NCBI RefSeq assembly: GCF_009797935.1
Contig: NZ_VOLC01000011.1
Span: forward strand, 125,678 to 189,677
DNA length: 64,000 nt
Direction of reading: 5' to 3'
Source: Lunatibacter salilacus
GTDB taxonomy: Bacteria; Bacteroidota; Bacteroidia; Cytophagales; Cyclobacteriaceae
The notes beneath the pieces were generated by a model. That model saw nothing but the letters and a program-made list of their open reading frames with translations, ran no database searches and was not told where the DNA came from. A program made the translations under genes and the position numbers. Positions 27,355 to 36,473 of the stretch are shown here, piece after piece; positions within the stretch are counted from its first letter, which is position 1, and each line of letters starts with the position of its first letter.

Positions 27355-27924
27355 TTAATCTTGTAAAATTTGTTTTGCATTGTCAGCGGCACAGATCAAC
27401 CCTGCGGCAAGCATGATAATATCTTTTATGACCAATCTGCCTGCGCCAGACAAATAGGGAAACCCATGCTGGGGTGTCGGGAAATCTCCGCCCAGATTCG
27501 GGACATATACTTCTGGTGTGGTTATTAAAAATGTCAGGGTTACTACTGACATCCCAAATGTCAGTATGCCACCTATCATTCCGACTTTTGCATACCAAAT
27601 CCCGAGTAGAGTCAGTGTTCCTATAACCACAATCACAGTACCCAAGCCGTAGGAGAATAAATACGTTCTGTTTTCCTTATGCCAATTAATATTCTTTTGG
27701 ACGGTTTTGCCTTCGGGGTTTTTGAAGTCTATATATTCCGGTGCTTCGTTGGAATAAAAGAATGACATTAGCGGGCTGTTTGCTACAAAAGGAACAATAC
27801 CCTCGGCTTCATATTGATATACCTTTAATCCGCCAATCCAAGCCATCACGATGAAAATGGATATTCTCACAAGATTGATAAATTGAGATTGGCTGTTTGC
27901 CAAATATTGAATTAACTTATTCAT
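27355..27924 (-). CDS. DUF417 family inner-membrane protein (RclC/YkgB-like)
   Basis: A 189-residue membrane protein with four hydrophobic segments (about residues 18-33, 90-110, 115-135 and 163-180). The motifs RISIFIVMAWIGGLKVYQYEA, EGIVPFVANSPLMSF and the C-terminal FPYLSGAGRLVIKDIIML are signatures of the DUF417 family. In E. coli the member RclC (YkgB) belongs to the reactive-chlorine resistance regulon, so a role in oxidative or electrophile stress is reasonable by homology. It is a single-gene unit located between the flavohemoprotein and the RsbQ/PAS-kinase pair, giving this stretch a stress-response flavour (inference). Confidence 0.88.
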   Translation of the reverse strand: MNKLIQYLANSQSQFINLVRISIFIVMAWIGGLKVYQYEAEGIVPFVANSPLMSFFYSNEAPEYIDFKNPEGKTVQKNINWHKENRTYLFSYGLGTVIVVIGTLTLLGIWYAKVGMIGGILTFGMSVVTLTFLITTPEVYVPNLGGDFPTPQHGFPYLSGAGRLVIKDIIMLAAGLICAADNAKQILQD

Positions 27925-27971
27925 TTATATTTCTATTGGATGCTGATATTTAACGGGTTAAATAGCATAAG

Positions 27972-29084
27972 TTAATTTTTCGGTAGCGTAAAATAAAAGG
28001 TACTGCCTTTACCTAGTTCTGATTCCGCGCCTATTGTCCCACCATGGATTTCAAGGATGCGCCTGCATGCCGCGAGCCCGATTCCCGTTCCCGGAATACT
28101 GTCGTGTGAATGTAGTCTTTTCATAAACCCAAACACGTCGTCGGCATACTCCATCTCAAAGCCCATTCCATTATCCTTTACAAAAACCGTGATTTTGTCA
28201 TCATTTTCTTCAAAATCCACCTCTATCAAGGGGGCCGCGTCAGATCGGTATTTTATAGCGTTGCCAAAAAGATTCTGAAAAAGCCGCACCAGTTGGATCT
28301 TTGCTCCAAGAATTTTCGGCATTTCGGGTATTAGAAAGCTGGCGTTGCTTTTAGTTACCTGATCTTCGATCATCTCTAAAGCAAAATCACAAATTTCATT
28401 CAATGAAACCTTCTCAAATTCAATTTTATTTCCATCAATTTTAGAGTAATCGAGCAGGTCTTTGATCATGAGTCTCATGCGTTGGGTATTGGTTTTGATA
28501 TGCGAAAAATACAATTCCCCGGAACTGCCGGGGGAAAAATAGTTTTTTTCGTCTAACAAATTCATCAACCCGGTAATTGTATTTAGTGGAGCCTGTAGAT
28601 CATGGGAGGCAATATAGGCGAATTGTTCAAGCTCTTGGTTAATCCGATTTAATCGCTTAACAGTTTGGTCCGCTGTTTCCCGTGCTTTCTTTAATTCCAA
28701 CTCATATTGTTTACGCTGAGTGATGTCGAGGACAGAGAATCTATAAAATGACTGGAATCCCGACCGGTCGGGAATACGAATGGCATTGATCAAAGTCGGC
28801 AGCTTATTCAATCCCTTCGTTTTAAGCTCCACATTTATTTCGGAAACTTCTCCGTGCATTTGAAGCAAGGGCATAATGTGTGTTTCAAAGTAAATCTTGC
28901 CACCCATGCTCAAAAAATCCTGAAAGGTTTTTTGACGGACGACTTCATTCCAATCATAACCCAACCAACTTAGAAGGGTGGCGTTAATATTGACAATGAA
29001 ACCGTCTTCGCGTATAGTCATATACCCAAAAGGAGCATTTTGGTAGAGATCTTCCGCATCTTCTAAGAATGGCTGGGTGTTCAA
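27972..29084 (-). CDS. PAS-domain sensor histidine kinase
   Basis: A 370-residue soluble kinase with no membrane segment. An N-terminal PAS domain (about residues 8-130) begins LYQNAPFGYMTIREDG and ends FSVLDITQRKQYELEL. A short coiled coil leads to the HisKA domain with the phospho-acceptor His in FAYIASHDLQAPLNTI. The HATPase domain has the N box NLFGNAIKYRSD, DNGMGFEMEY and GTGIGLAACRRILEIHGG. Its start overlaps the end of the RsbQ-like hydrolase gene by four bases, so the two proteins are made together. In Bacillus, RsbQ acts with the PAS domain of RsbP; here the PAS output is a histidine kinase instead. No cognate response regulator is adjacent. Confidence 0.92.
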   Translation of the reverse strand: MNTQPFLEDAEDLYQNAPFGYMTIREDGFIVNINATLLSWLGYDWNEVVRQKTFQDFLSMGGKIYFETHIMPLLQMHGEVSEINVELKTKGLNKLPTLINAIRIPDRSGFQSFYRFSVLDITQRKQYELELKKARETADQTVKRLNRINQELEQFAYIASHDLQAPLNTITGLMNLLDEKNYFSPGSSGELYFSHIKTNTQRMRLMIKDLLDYSKIDGNKIEFEKVSLNEICDFALEMIEDQVTKSNASFLIPEMPKILGAKIQLVRLFQNLFGNAIKYRSDAAPLIEVDFEENDDKITVFVKDNGMGFEMEYADDVFGFMKRLHSHDSIPGTGIGLAACRRILEIHGGTIGAESELGKGSTFYFTLPKN

Positions 29085-29887
29085 TTATCAGTTGTTAAAA
29101 AGGTATGTATACTGGATATGACTTGGTCTGGAGATGTTAGGTGAGGACAGTGACCCGAACTGTTCAAAAGAACATACCTGCTGTTTGGTATTTCCTTATG
29201 GACAAATTCTCCAACCACAACCGGTGCTATTACATCCGGATGGCACTGGATAATCAAAGTGGGGATCGTAACCTTCTGTAAGTCTTCCCTATTATCACCT
29301 AAAAAAGTCACCTTCGCAAAATGCTTGGCGATTTCAGGGTTCATATTACAAAAACTGTTCCTAAGTTCTTCGGAATATTCGGGCATTTCCGGATTGCCGA
29401 TAATTACGGGAGTTATATAACTAGACCAGCCTAGATAATTACTCTCCAGCGTTTCTATCAATTCGTCAATATCCTGACTTGTAAATCCCCCCACATATCC
29501 ATTCTTGTTTACGTAGCAGGGAGAAGGTCCTATCAAAACTAATTTTTCAAAAAGATCAGGACGTTTAGTTGAGGCAAGTATGCCAATCATGCTGCTTACA
29601 GAGTGACCTACAAAAATTACCTTCTGAAGGTGCAGATCATTACAAATTTCGATGAGATCGTCAGCATATCCATGGAGAGAACTGTACTTTTCGAAATCAT
29701 AGGCACTTTGATCTGATTTCCCCGAGCCTACGTGGTCATACAGAATAACTTGATATTCCTTCTCAAAAGCAGGAGTGATGTGTCGCCACATATTTTGATC
29801 ACATCCAAAGCCATGGGCAAAAACAATCGCCTGCGTACCATTTCCAAAAATGTTTATATTATTTCGCCGTATTAAATTATTATGCAT
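29081..29887 (-). CDS. RsbQ/KAI2-like alpha/beta hydrolase
   Basis: From ATG 29887 the protein has 268 residues, the size of Bacillus RsbQ, and aligns from its first residues (RNNINIFGNG). The catalytic triad is intact: Ser96 in FVGHSVSSM, Asp218 in IIQCHPDVIAP, His246 in GHCPHL. Other family marks are FAHGFGCDQNMW, LYDHVGSGKSD and LIGPSPCYVN. RsbQ and the plant receptors KAI2/D14 belong to this subfamily; RsbQ is thought to provide or process a small hydrophobic ligand for a PAS partner. The stop overlaps the start of a PAS histidine kinase gene by 4 nt. An upstream ATG at 29908 would add seven residues absent from RsbQ. Confidence 0.93.
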   Translation of the reverse strand: MHNNLIRRNNINIFGNGTQAIVFAHGFGCDQNMWRHITPAFEKEYQVILYDHVGSGKSDQSAYDFEKYSSLHGYADDLIEICNDLHLQKVIFVGHSVSSMIGILASTKRPDLFEKLVLIGPSPCYVNKNGYVGGFTSQDIDELIETLESNYLGWSSYITPVIIGNPEMPEYSEELRNSFCNMNPEIAKHFAKVTFLGDNREDLQKVTIPTLIIQCHPDVIAPVVVGEFVHKEIPNSRYVLLNSSGHCPHLTSPDQVISSIHTFLTTDN

Positions 29888-30235
29888 TTTCAGATTAGGT
29901 AGGTCCATTGTTGACTTATAGCCAAGCTTAACGCCTTTTCTCTTAAATTAATTCATTTAACTTAATTTGCAGGTGTCCATTATCCCGCAATTTGCGCAAT
30001 TCGGGGTTTGGAATCCCGAACCCAGATAAATAGGGTTTGTGATCCTAACCCATCCCCCTAAGCATTTTCCCTTATTATTGCTTCCTCAAAAAATCCGAAG
30101 ATAAATGCCGGTAGTCACCCGGGCAAGTGTATTCGGCACTATGCCCAATCTTATTTCGAGCTTATTGATTGTAATCGAGGGACTAGATATTTTGCTCATA
30201 AGCAACGCCTTCGCTATTACACATAAAGCAAAGCA
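29888..30235. other. Intergenic region with a dispersed palindromic repeat copy
   Basis: About 350 nt upstream of the RsbQ-like gene. A member of the window's palindromic family lies at 30000-30050: TTCGGG/CCCGAA arms (30000-30020), then CCAGATAAATAGGG and a weaker second hairpin. A poor hairpin-like CACCCGGGCAAG occurs near 30117. No gene recognised; the rsbQ promoter should be at its left end. Confidence 0.45.
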
Positions 30236-30285
30236 TAAAAAATAATAGCCTTGCAGACCAAAGGAACGGCAGGGCTATTATTTAG
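30236..30285 (-). terminator. Rho-independent terminator of the YncE-like gene
   Basis: AATAATAGCC (30241-30250) pairs with GGCTATTATT (30273-30282). Read on the minus strand the stem is followed by a run of T residues, so it terminates the leftward gene that ends at 30315. Confidence 0.75.
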
Positions 30286-30314
30286 GAAAGATCCACGTTT
30301 AATTCTACAGGCAA

Positions 30315-31589
30315 TTAATATAGATGCCGGACTTTAATTCCGTGAAAATCGCTAGCAGCCAGATCTTCCGGTGGGGCAGGCTGGATCAGCGCTACCTTTT
30401 TTCGGTTGGCAGTATTGATGACCGAAAATCCCGGGGTGTCACCTGTGGATACGTGCGCAGCCCCGCTACGCGGATTTGGACCTCTTAGGGTAATAAAGGC
30501 ATATTTACCATCCGGGGAGAAATCAAGGATGTCGGGACTGCTGCCCACATCATCCAAGGTGTGAATAATTCTATCTGTCTGGGTATTGATCACTACTCCG
30601 TTGTCACTTCCGCGATTTACCTGCCATAACCAAGGCCCCCTGGGACTAACCCGGGCACCATGCGCATCAACACCTCGCGTCTCGGTGCTTGATTTTAACA
30701 GGGTATGGTCAGCAGTATTAAAAACATACCAAGCTCCGCTCTGGGCAGGAGGATCGATTGGATCTCCGGGGTCACCCCAGTTTGCATACATCTTTCTGCC
30801 ATCATTACTAAGGGCCAGTCCACAGTTGGCTTTTACTTCGTCTCTGGAAAAAGCCTTTACGATTTTGGGCTCTCCGGATAAGATATCCACCACTACCAGA
30901 CCTCCCGCACCGGGACCGAGCGTAATGTATGCAAAAGCACCGTCAACAGTATAAGCATGACATACAGGTGCTGAGACATCCACGCCCACTGCGCCACCGC
31001 CACCACCTGCAACTCCTTCAAATTTTGCGATCCATTCCGGGTCTGTCAAAAGATTGAGTTCTCGGCCGATAGCAAAGCTTTCTGTTGCTAGGTCTACCGT
31101 AATCTCAGTAAAGGTGACGGTGCCAATGTTGGCCACCCATATCGATTTGTCGTCGGGCGTAAAACTAGCCATATGTGCACCTGCTCCAGTTGCGATAACA
31201 TCAATCACTTTTCTGTCTGATGTTCTGATGATAGCCACGTTGCCTGATGCGGGGGAAGCCACCGCAGCATACTCGTGGGTGGAATTGAATTCAATCATAT
31301 GCGGCATGGTTACTTGGCCCGAAATTTCTTGTTTGGAAAACAATTCGGGAAAGTCAATCACTTCATTCTCTTCCAGAACGGAATTAAAAATATGAATCCT
31401 ACTTAGGTTTATACCTTGATCAAGGGCCCAAATCTCGTAGTCTTTTGGTTTTTTTTTCTTAATGGATAGTGTTTTTACATCGTCCATATCGCTTGGCGAT
31501 GCGTATTCGCATCCCTGGAAGACAATACAAATAAGGAGTAGATTCAGAAATGGATTTCTAAATAATTTCGGATTTCTGTGTTTTAGCAT
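30315..31589 (-). CDS. YncE-like beta-propeller lipoprotein
   Basis: About 424 residues from ATG 31589, where a lipoprotein signal (LNLLLICIVFQGC) begins in the right place; an earlier ATG at 31631 only adds a non-signal leader. The mature part is built of 40-50 residue blades with recurring AIIRTSDRKVIDVIATG, ASFTPDDKSIWVANIG, ALSNDGRKMYANWG and DFSPDGKYAFITLRG, typical of YncE/cytochrome-cd1-like seven-bladed propellers. A glycine run (GVAGGGGGAVGVD) breaks one loop. No haem- or quinone-binding motif (CxxCH) is present, so an electron-transfer role is not supported; a ligand- or protein-binding role at the envelope is more likely. Single gene with its own terminator. Confidence 0.85.
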   Translation of the reverse strand: MLKHRNPKLFRNPFLNLLLICIVFQGCEYASPSDMDDVKTLSIKKKKPKDYEIWALDQGINLSRIHIFNSVLEENEVIDFPELFSKQEISGQVTMPHMIEFNSTHEYAAVASPASGNVAIIRTSDRKVIDVIATGAGAHMASFTPDDKSIWVANIGTVTFTEITVDLATESFAIGRELNLLTDPEWIAKFEGVAGGGGGAVGVDVSAPVCHAYTVDGAFAYITLGPGAGGLVVVDILSGEPKIVKAFSRDEVKANCGLALSNDGRKMYANWGDPGDPIDPPAQSGAWYVFNTADHTLLKSSTETRGVDAHGARVSPRGPWLWQVNRGSDNGVVINTQTDRIIHTLDDVGSSPDILDFSPDGKYAFITLRGPNPRSGAAHVSTGDTPGFSVINTANRKKVALIQPAPPEDLAASDFHGIKVRHLY

Positions 31590-32106
31590 GATTGGGTAGG
31601 TTATGTTGAGTGAAATTAATTGTGAGTGCAAAATATGGTTTTTGGGATATAAATTTACCTAAATTCCAATTTTTTTGATCCATGATTTGGCCGTTTCTCA
31701 GAATATGAATGATTTCTGCTTATCTGGATCTGGATTGCAAATCCCCAATCCAGATAAGCAGTCAGAAAAATAAACTCACAATATGAAGAAACTTCAGTTT
31801 TGGAATACGATGAATTTAATAAAGGGGAGCGTACTACTCGGAATAGGGTCATTATCACGAATTCCGGGAATACCCAAGAAAATAATTATTCGGTTAAGTT
31901 TCTAAGCCAACTTGCGTAAGGAACTGTAAGCGGAACTTATGATTCCAAATAACTACGTTTTCCGGTTTATTGCTCAATTTCAAATTTTAGGTTTGATTGC
32001 ACAGTTTAAATTCCTAAGAACTGGGCTATTTAATTTATTTCGAGTCTGAGATATTAAGTATTAGGGTATAAAACTATAAATTGTAGAAAAAAAACCCAAA
32101 ACGGAA
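31590..32106. other. Divergent intergenic region upstream of fructan regulator
   Basis: About 517 nt between the divergent propeller lipoprotein and sensor/regulator genes. It contains one strong palindrome (31716-31761, listed separately). The last 80 nt before ATG 32107 are very AT-rich, as expected for a promoter, but I cannot assign a clear -33/-7 pair. No ORF of interest. Confidence 0.4.
31716..31761. repeat. Dispersed palindromic repeat with 14-bp perfect arms
   Basis: CTGCTTATCTGGAT (31716-31729) pairs perfectly with ATCCAGATAAGCAG (31748-31761) around an 18-nt loop that itself holds GGATTTGC-like inverted sequence. The GATTTGCAAATCC and CAGATAAG words are shared with copies at 30000-30050, 49334-49382 and 51290-51327, so these form one family. 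Confidence 0.7.
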
Positions 32107-34881
32107 ATGAAACAGGCTTTTATTCATTCATTTCTTGTATCTATTGTGCCTCTGCTATTAGGTCTTGGATTTCTGTCGTCTTGCGAAAATGACAAAAATA
32201 AAAAATTAAGGATTGGCTTTTCCCAGTGTGTTAGCAATGATGCTTGGCGAAGAACCATGCATGAAGAGATGTATCGGGAGCTTTCTTTTTATCCGGATCT
32301 GAGTTTGGAAATCAAGGATGCCGGAGGGAATAGCCAAATACAGATCCAACAAATTAGAGAGTTTCAGAAGCAGGGCGTGGATTTATTGATTGTTTCTCCC
32401 AATGAATCCGAACCGATCAGTGCCATAGTGGAGGAAATATTTCATTCCGGTACTCCTGTAATTATTGTCGACAGAAAAATCAATTCCAACCTTTACTCGG
32501 CTTATGTTGGAGGGGATAATTATGAGATTGGGATAACAGCCGGACAATACATCAACAATCTATTGCGAGGCAAAGGGAGTATTCTGGAAATATGGGGGCT
32601 AAGGGGAAGTTCTCCGGCAAGGGATCGTCACAGGGGGCTGTTGAAAGCACTTGAAGGCACCGAAATTGAGATAGTATCCCAAATTGAAGGGGAATGGGAA
32701 AAGGATACCGCAAGAAACGGACTGAAAGCACACCTTCTTCAGAATGAATACCCTGAGTTTGATTTGGTATTTGGACACAACGATGTGATGACCATCGCCG
32801 CAAATGAGGTTTGCAGGGAACTGGGAATTTTTGATAAGATTTTTGTTGGTGTCGATGCGCTTCCAGGACCCTTTGGGGGTATTCAAGCAATTGCCGACGG
32901 AGTTCTGCACGCCACGTTTTTCTATCCTACCGGTGGGGATAAGGCTATCGAAATAGCCCATAAAATTCTATCTGGGGAGGACGTAGAGAAAGAAAATATC
33001 CTTCAGACTGCGGCTGTGGACCTTTCCAATATTCGGATTATGAAGCAACAGACGGACAGGATAATCAGCCAGCAGCTAAATATTGTTCGCCAAAAAGAAA
33101 TGATTGACAGTCAATTGGAAATCTATCAGAGCCAACGGGGACTGTTGATCGTTTTGGCCATTACGCTTTTTGTGGCCATTGTTTCACTTGCCTATATTTT
33201 CAAATCTCTGAAAGACAAACAGGAAATCAATCAGGAATTGAGGCAAAAAAACGAGGAGGTTATTCTTCAGCAACAAAAAGCAATGGAATATGCTAAAAAG
33301 GCGGAAGAGGCCACAAGGTATAAATTGGAGTTTTTTACCAATATATCCCATGAATTCCGGACACCGTTGACCTTAATCCAGGCTCCCGTAGAGGATTTGA
33401 TTCAAAATAAGGAAGCTATGGCTTTCAAAAATGACCTGCTTCTTATTCGAAAAAATACCTATCGGCTTCTACGGTTGGTAAATCAACTGATGGACTTCCG
33501 GAAAATCGACAACAACAAAATGATGGTCAAAGCTTCCTCTCAGGCTCTTGTCCCTTTTTTGGAAGAGATCATGTCCGTGTTTCAAAAAACTGCCAGCGAC
33601 AACCAGATTCATTTTAGGCTAATGGCGGAAAATCCGAATATACAATTGTGGTTTGATCCTGTAATGATGGACAAGGTCATTTTCAATCTACTCTCAAACT
33701 CGTTTAAGTTCACCCCAAAAAAAGGGTTTATTCATATTCATATTGATGAAGATCCGCTTAATCATGAAATTTTGATAAGGGTGGAAGACAATGGCCCGGG
33801 GATGATGCATGAGGATGTTAGCCATGTTTTTGACAGGTTCTATCAGGGAAATCCAGGCAATAGAAAACAGGGGACTGGCTTAGGGCTGGCACTGTCAAAG
33901 GAATTACTGGAACTCCAACATGCCTCGATTCAGGTGAAAAGCGAGCCGGGAGAAAAAACAGTATTTGAAATTCGGCTAAAAATGGGAAATAGACATTTTG
34001 AAGCAGGTCAGCTATTGACCAACTCTATGGATAACCAAGTCCTGGAACACGATATCTTTTTCCCTGATCAAGATACCCTTACTCCCAAAGATGGAAAAAA
34101 GGACGCCAGTCTTCAACATTGTATTTTGTTAATTGAAGATGATAGGGAGATTCGCAAATACCTAAAAAGTAAGCTTGAACCTTATTACAAAGTCATTGAA
34201 GCGGAGGATCCGGATATTGCTTTTTCCATTGCAACGGATGAATTACCGGACCTAATTACCTGCGATCTGATGTTTCAAAATGGAAACGGCCTTGACCTGA
34301 TTAAAAAAATCAAAGCTGAGCCCTTAACCGAAGCTATACCAATCATTGTTATTTCTGCCAAAACGACTCCCGAGGACCAACTCTTGGGAATTAAAACTGG
34401 AATCGACGACTATATTACCAAACCCTTCAGCATATCGTTTGTCCTGGAACGGATCAAAACACTTCTTGCGAATCGAAGTCAATTAAAGAAGCATTTTTTA
34501 CACGAACTGCCTATTGATACCAGTTCCTCCACTGCACATAGTATCGACAAGAAGTTTGTGACAGTATTTACCTTGTTGATCGAAGAAAATCTCCACAACC
34601 CTCATTTTGGGGTAAATGAAATCTGTAGGGAAATTGGCCTTTCCCGGGGACAACTCTACAGAAAGACCAAATCCGTTCTAGGTTACAGCGTGAATGACTA
34701 TATCAATAAGGTCCGCCTCAAGAAGGCGAAATACCTGCTTTTGCAGGAAAACGAGTCCATTTCAGACATTTCCCATAAAGTTGGTTTCAGTACATCAGCA
34801 TACTTTTCGACGGTTTTTAAAAACGCATTTGGTATTACGCCTTCGGAATACAGGGAAGGCAATTTGAAAGACAAAAATTGA
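32107..34881 (+). CDS. Hybrid two-component system sensor/regulator for fructan utilization
   Basis: A 924-residue one-protein signalling chain (HTCS). Order: signal segment with possible lipobox (LGFLSSC, Cys26); a periplasmic LacI/RbsB-like sugar-binding domain (about 33-310; IGFSQCVSNDAWRRTM, VIIVDRKI, LVFGHNDVMTIAANEV, VFVGVDALPG-like); a membrane helix (about 347-366); coiled coil; HisKA with His415 in NISHEFRTPLTLI; HATPase (FNLLSNSFKFT, DNGPGM, GTGLGLALSKELL); a receiver (ILLIEDDREIRK, LITCDLMFQNGNG, YITKPF); and a C-terminal AraC-type DNA-binding domain (about 820-915). The Bacteroides homolog BT1754 binds fructose directly through the same kind of domain and switches on the fructan locus; the neighbouring GH32, SusC/D and transporters support the same role. 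Confidence 0.93.
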   Translation: MKQAFIHSFLVSIVPLLLGLGFLSSCENDKNKKLRIGFSQCVSNDAWRRTMHEEMYRELSFYPDLSLEIKDAGGNSQIQIQQIREFQKQGVDLLIVSPNESEPISAIVEEIFHSGTPVIIVDRKINSNLYSAYVGGDNYEIGITAGQYINNLLRGKGSILEIWGLRGSSPARDRHRGLLKALEGTEIEIVSQIEGEWEKDTARNGLKAHLLQNEYPEFDLVFGHNDVMTIAANEVCRELGIFDKIFVGVDALPGPFGGIQAIADGVLHATFFYPTGGDKAIEIAHKILSGEDVEKENILQTAAVDLSNIRIMKQQTDRIISQQLNIVRQKEMIDSQLEIYQSQRGLLIVLAITLFVAIVSLAYIFKSLKDKQEINQELRQKNEEVILQQQKAMEYAKKAEEATRYKLEFFTNISHEFRTPLTLIQAPVEDLIQNKEAMAFKNDLLLIRKNTYRLLRLVNQLMDFRKIDNNKMMVKASSQALVPFLEEIMSVFQKTASDNQIHFRLMAENPNIQLWFDPVMMDKVIFNLLSNSFKFTPKKGFIHIHIDEDPLNHEILIRVEDNGPGMMHEDVSHVFDRFYQGNPGNRKQGTGLGLALSKELLELQHASIQVKSEPGEKTVFEIRLKMGNRHFEAGQLLTNSMDNQVLEHDIFFPDQDTLTPKDGKKDASLQHCILLIEDDREIRKYLKSKLEPYYKVIEAEDPDIAFSIATDELPDLITCDLMFQNGNGLDLIKKIKAEPLTEAIPIIVISAKTTPEDQLLGIKTGIDDYITKPFSISFVLERIKTLLANRSQLKKHFLHELPIDTSSSTAHSIDKKFVTVFTLLIEENLHNPHFGVNEICREIGLSRGQLYRKTKSVLGYSVNDYINKVRLKKAKYLLLQENESISDISHKVGFSTSAYFSTVFKNAFGITPSEYREGNLKDKN

Positions 34882-35070
34882 AACGATTTTAATAGTCTGG
34901 AACAATTTTGAAAGAGTTCATTTTTTCATAAAGGTCTTAAAACGCCGCTTAATCAACCTCTAGGGCATTATTTTTTCCTCTTTTTCCCAAATTCCAAATT
35001 TGAAATTTAAAGAGACAATATTAAAATTTAATTCATTTTTAGGCTCGTAGTTTAGTTGCAACAATAGACC

Positions 35071-36399
35071 ATGAGCCAGAAAACAATATATTATTCCATT
35101 GTTGCTTCATTGAGCGGTTTCTTATTCGGATTTGACACTGTAGTTATTTCCGGAGCGAATTTGCCAATCAAAGAGCTATGGGGGACCTCTGATTGGTTTC
35201 ACGGATTGACAATTATGAGTGTGGCCTTATGGGGCACCTTAATAGGAGCCGTCTTGGGAAGCATCCCCTGCGATAAGATTGGCAGGAAAAGCACGCTCTT
35301 TTGGATTGGCGTGCTTTATTTTGTTTCAGCTATCGGTACGGCACTTGCCACGGATCCTTTAATATTTTCAGGCTACAGATTTTTAGGTGGATTGGCAATT
35401 GGGACGGCCACTATTGCGGCACCAACCTATATCACTGAAATTGCGCCCTACCAATACAGGGGCAAGCTGGTTGGGTTATTTCAAATCAATATTGTGGTAG
35501 GCATTCTTTCCGCCTATGTTTCCAATTACCTGTTAACAGGCTTTGGAGGAAACAATGATTGGCGGTTTATGCTTGGTGTGGAGGCCATTCCAGCCCTGCT
35601 TTTTTTGGTTCTCGTCAGTAATATTCCGGAAAGTCCGAGATGGTTGATCATTAAAAAGAATGAGGTGGAAAAAGGCCTGGCCATTTTAGCCCGAATGTTT
35701 GAAATTGGGAGCAATAGCCCGCAAAAAATTCTTCTGAACATCCGAAACGAACAACTTGACCGGGAATCGGAACATCCCACCCTCCGGCCTACAAAAAACG
35801 CCTTTATACTTGCTTTTTTTATGGCCTTCTTCAACCAAGCCTCCGGGATAAATTTTATCCTATATTATGCCCCGGAAATCATGGAAAGGGCCGGGTTGGC
35901 AACGGAGGAATCCTTACTTGGTACCGTATTCATTGGAGGCGCTAACCTAGTATTCACGATCTGGGGGATTTCTTTAATAGATAAAATGGGTCGAAAACAC
36001 CTGATGCTTATAGGTTCTATCGGCTATTTATTGAGCCTTTCTATGATCAGTTATGGTTTTTTCGCTCTTTCCTCCCCTGTCTTTAATCTCATGGGATTCC
36101 TGCTTTTTATCGCATCACATGCCATTGGGCAAGGAAGTGTCATATGGGTATTTATAGCGGAGATTTTCCCCAACCGATTGCGGGCCAAGGGCCAGTCTTT
36201 TGGTGCGGGAGTCCATTGGGCGATGGCGGCAATGATTACGCTGATTGGCCCCAATTTGATTCAGGCTGTACCGGAATGGCAAATCTTCTCCATATTTCTG
36301 GTTTTCATGGGACTTCAATGCCTCTATGTGCTCTTATTGATGCCTGAAACAAAAGGTAAACCACTGGAAATAATTCAACTCAAATCTCAACTTAACTAA
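35071..36399 (+). CDS. MFS sugar transporter (SP family), copy 1
   Basis: A 442-residue inner-membrane transporter with 12 predicted helices. Sugar-porter signatures are clear: GGFLFGFDTVVISGAN-like (SGFLFGFDTVVISG) in helix 1, DKIGRKSTL in loop 2-3, FLGGLAIGTATIAAPTYITE, the mid-loop NIPESPRWLI, FFNQASGINFILYYAPEI in helix 7, and the terminal MPETKGKPLE. It is placed right after the fructan sensor and before SusC, so fructose (or short fructo-oligosaccharide) uptake by proton symport is the natural assignment. It resembles the second transporter at 43145-44485. A similar gene is part of the Bacteroides fructan locus. Spacing to SusC is 74 nt without a visible terminator. Confidence 0.91.
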   Translation: MSQKTIYYSIVASLSGFLFGFDTVVISGANLPIKELWGTSDWFHGLTIMSVALWGTLIGAVLGSIPCDKIGRKSTLFWIGVLYFVSAIGTALATDPLIFSGYRFLGGLAIGTATIAAPTYITEIAPYQYRGKLVGLFQINIVVGILSAYVSNYLLTGFGGNNDWRFMLGVEAIPALLFLVLVSNIPESPRWLIIKKNEVEKGLAILARMFEIGSNSPQKILLNIRNEQLDRESEHPTLRPTKNAFILAFFMAFFNQASGINFILYYAPEIMERAGLATEESLLGTVFIGGANLVFTIWGISLIDKMGRKHLMLIGSIGYLLSLSMISYGFFALSSPVFNLMGFLLFIASHAIGQGSVIWVFIAEIFPNRLRAKGQSFGAGVHWAMAAMITLIGPNLIQAVPEWQIFSIFLVFMGLQCLYVLLLMPETKGKPLEIIQLKSQLN

Positions 36400-36473
36400 A
36401 TCCTATGAATCAATCGAAAAGAGGCTTAATAAACAATTTAATAATGTATACAACAGATAAACCCATTTAGGTT

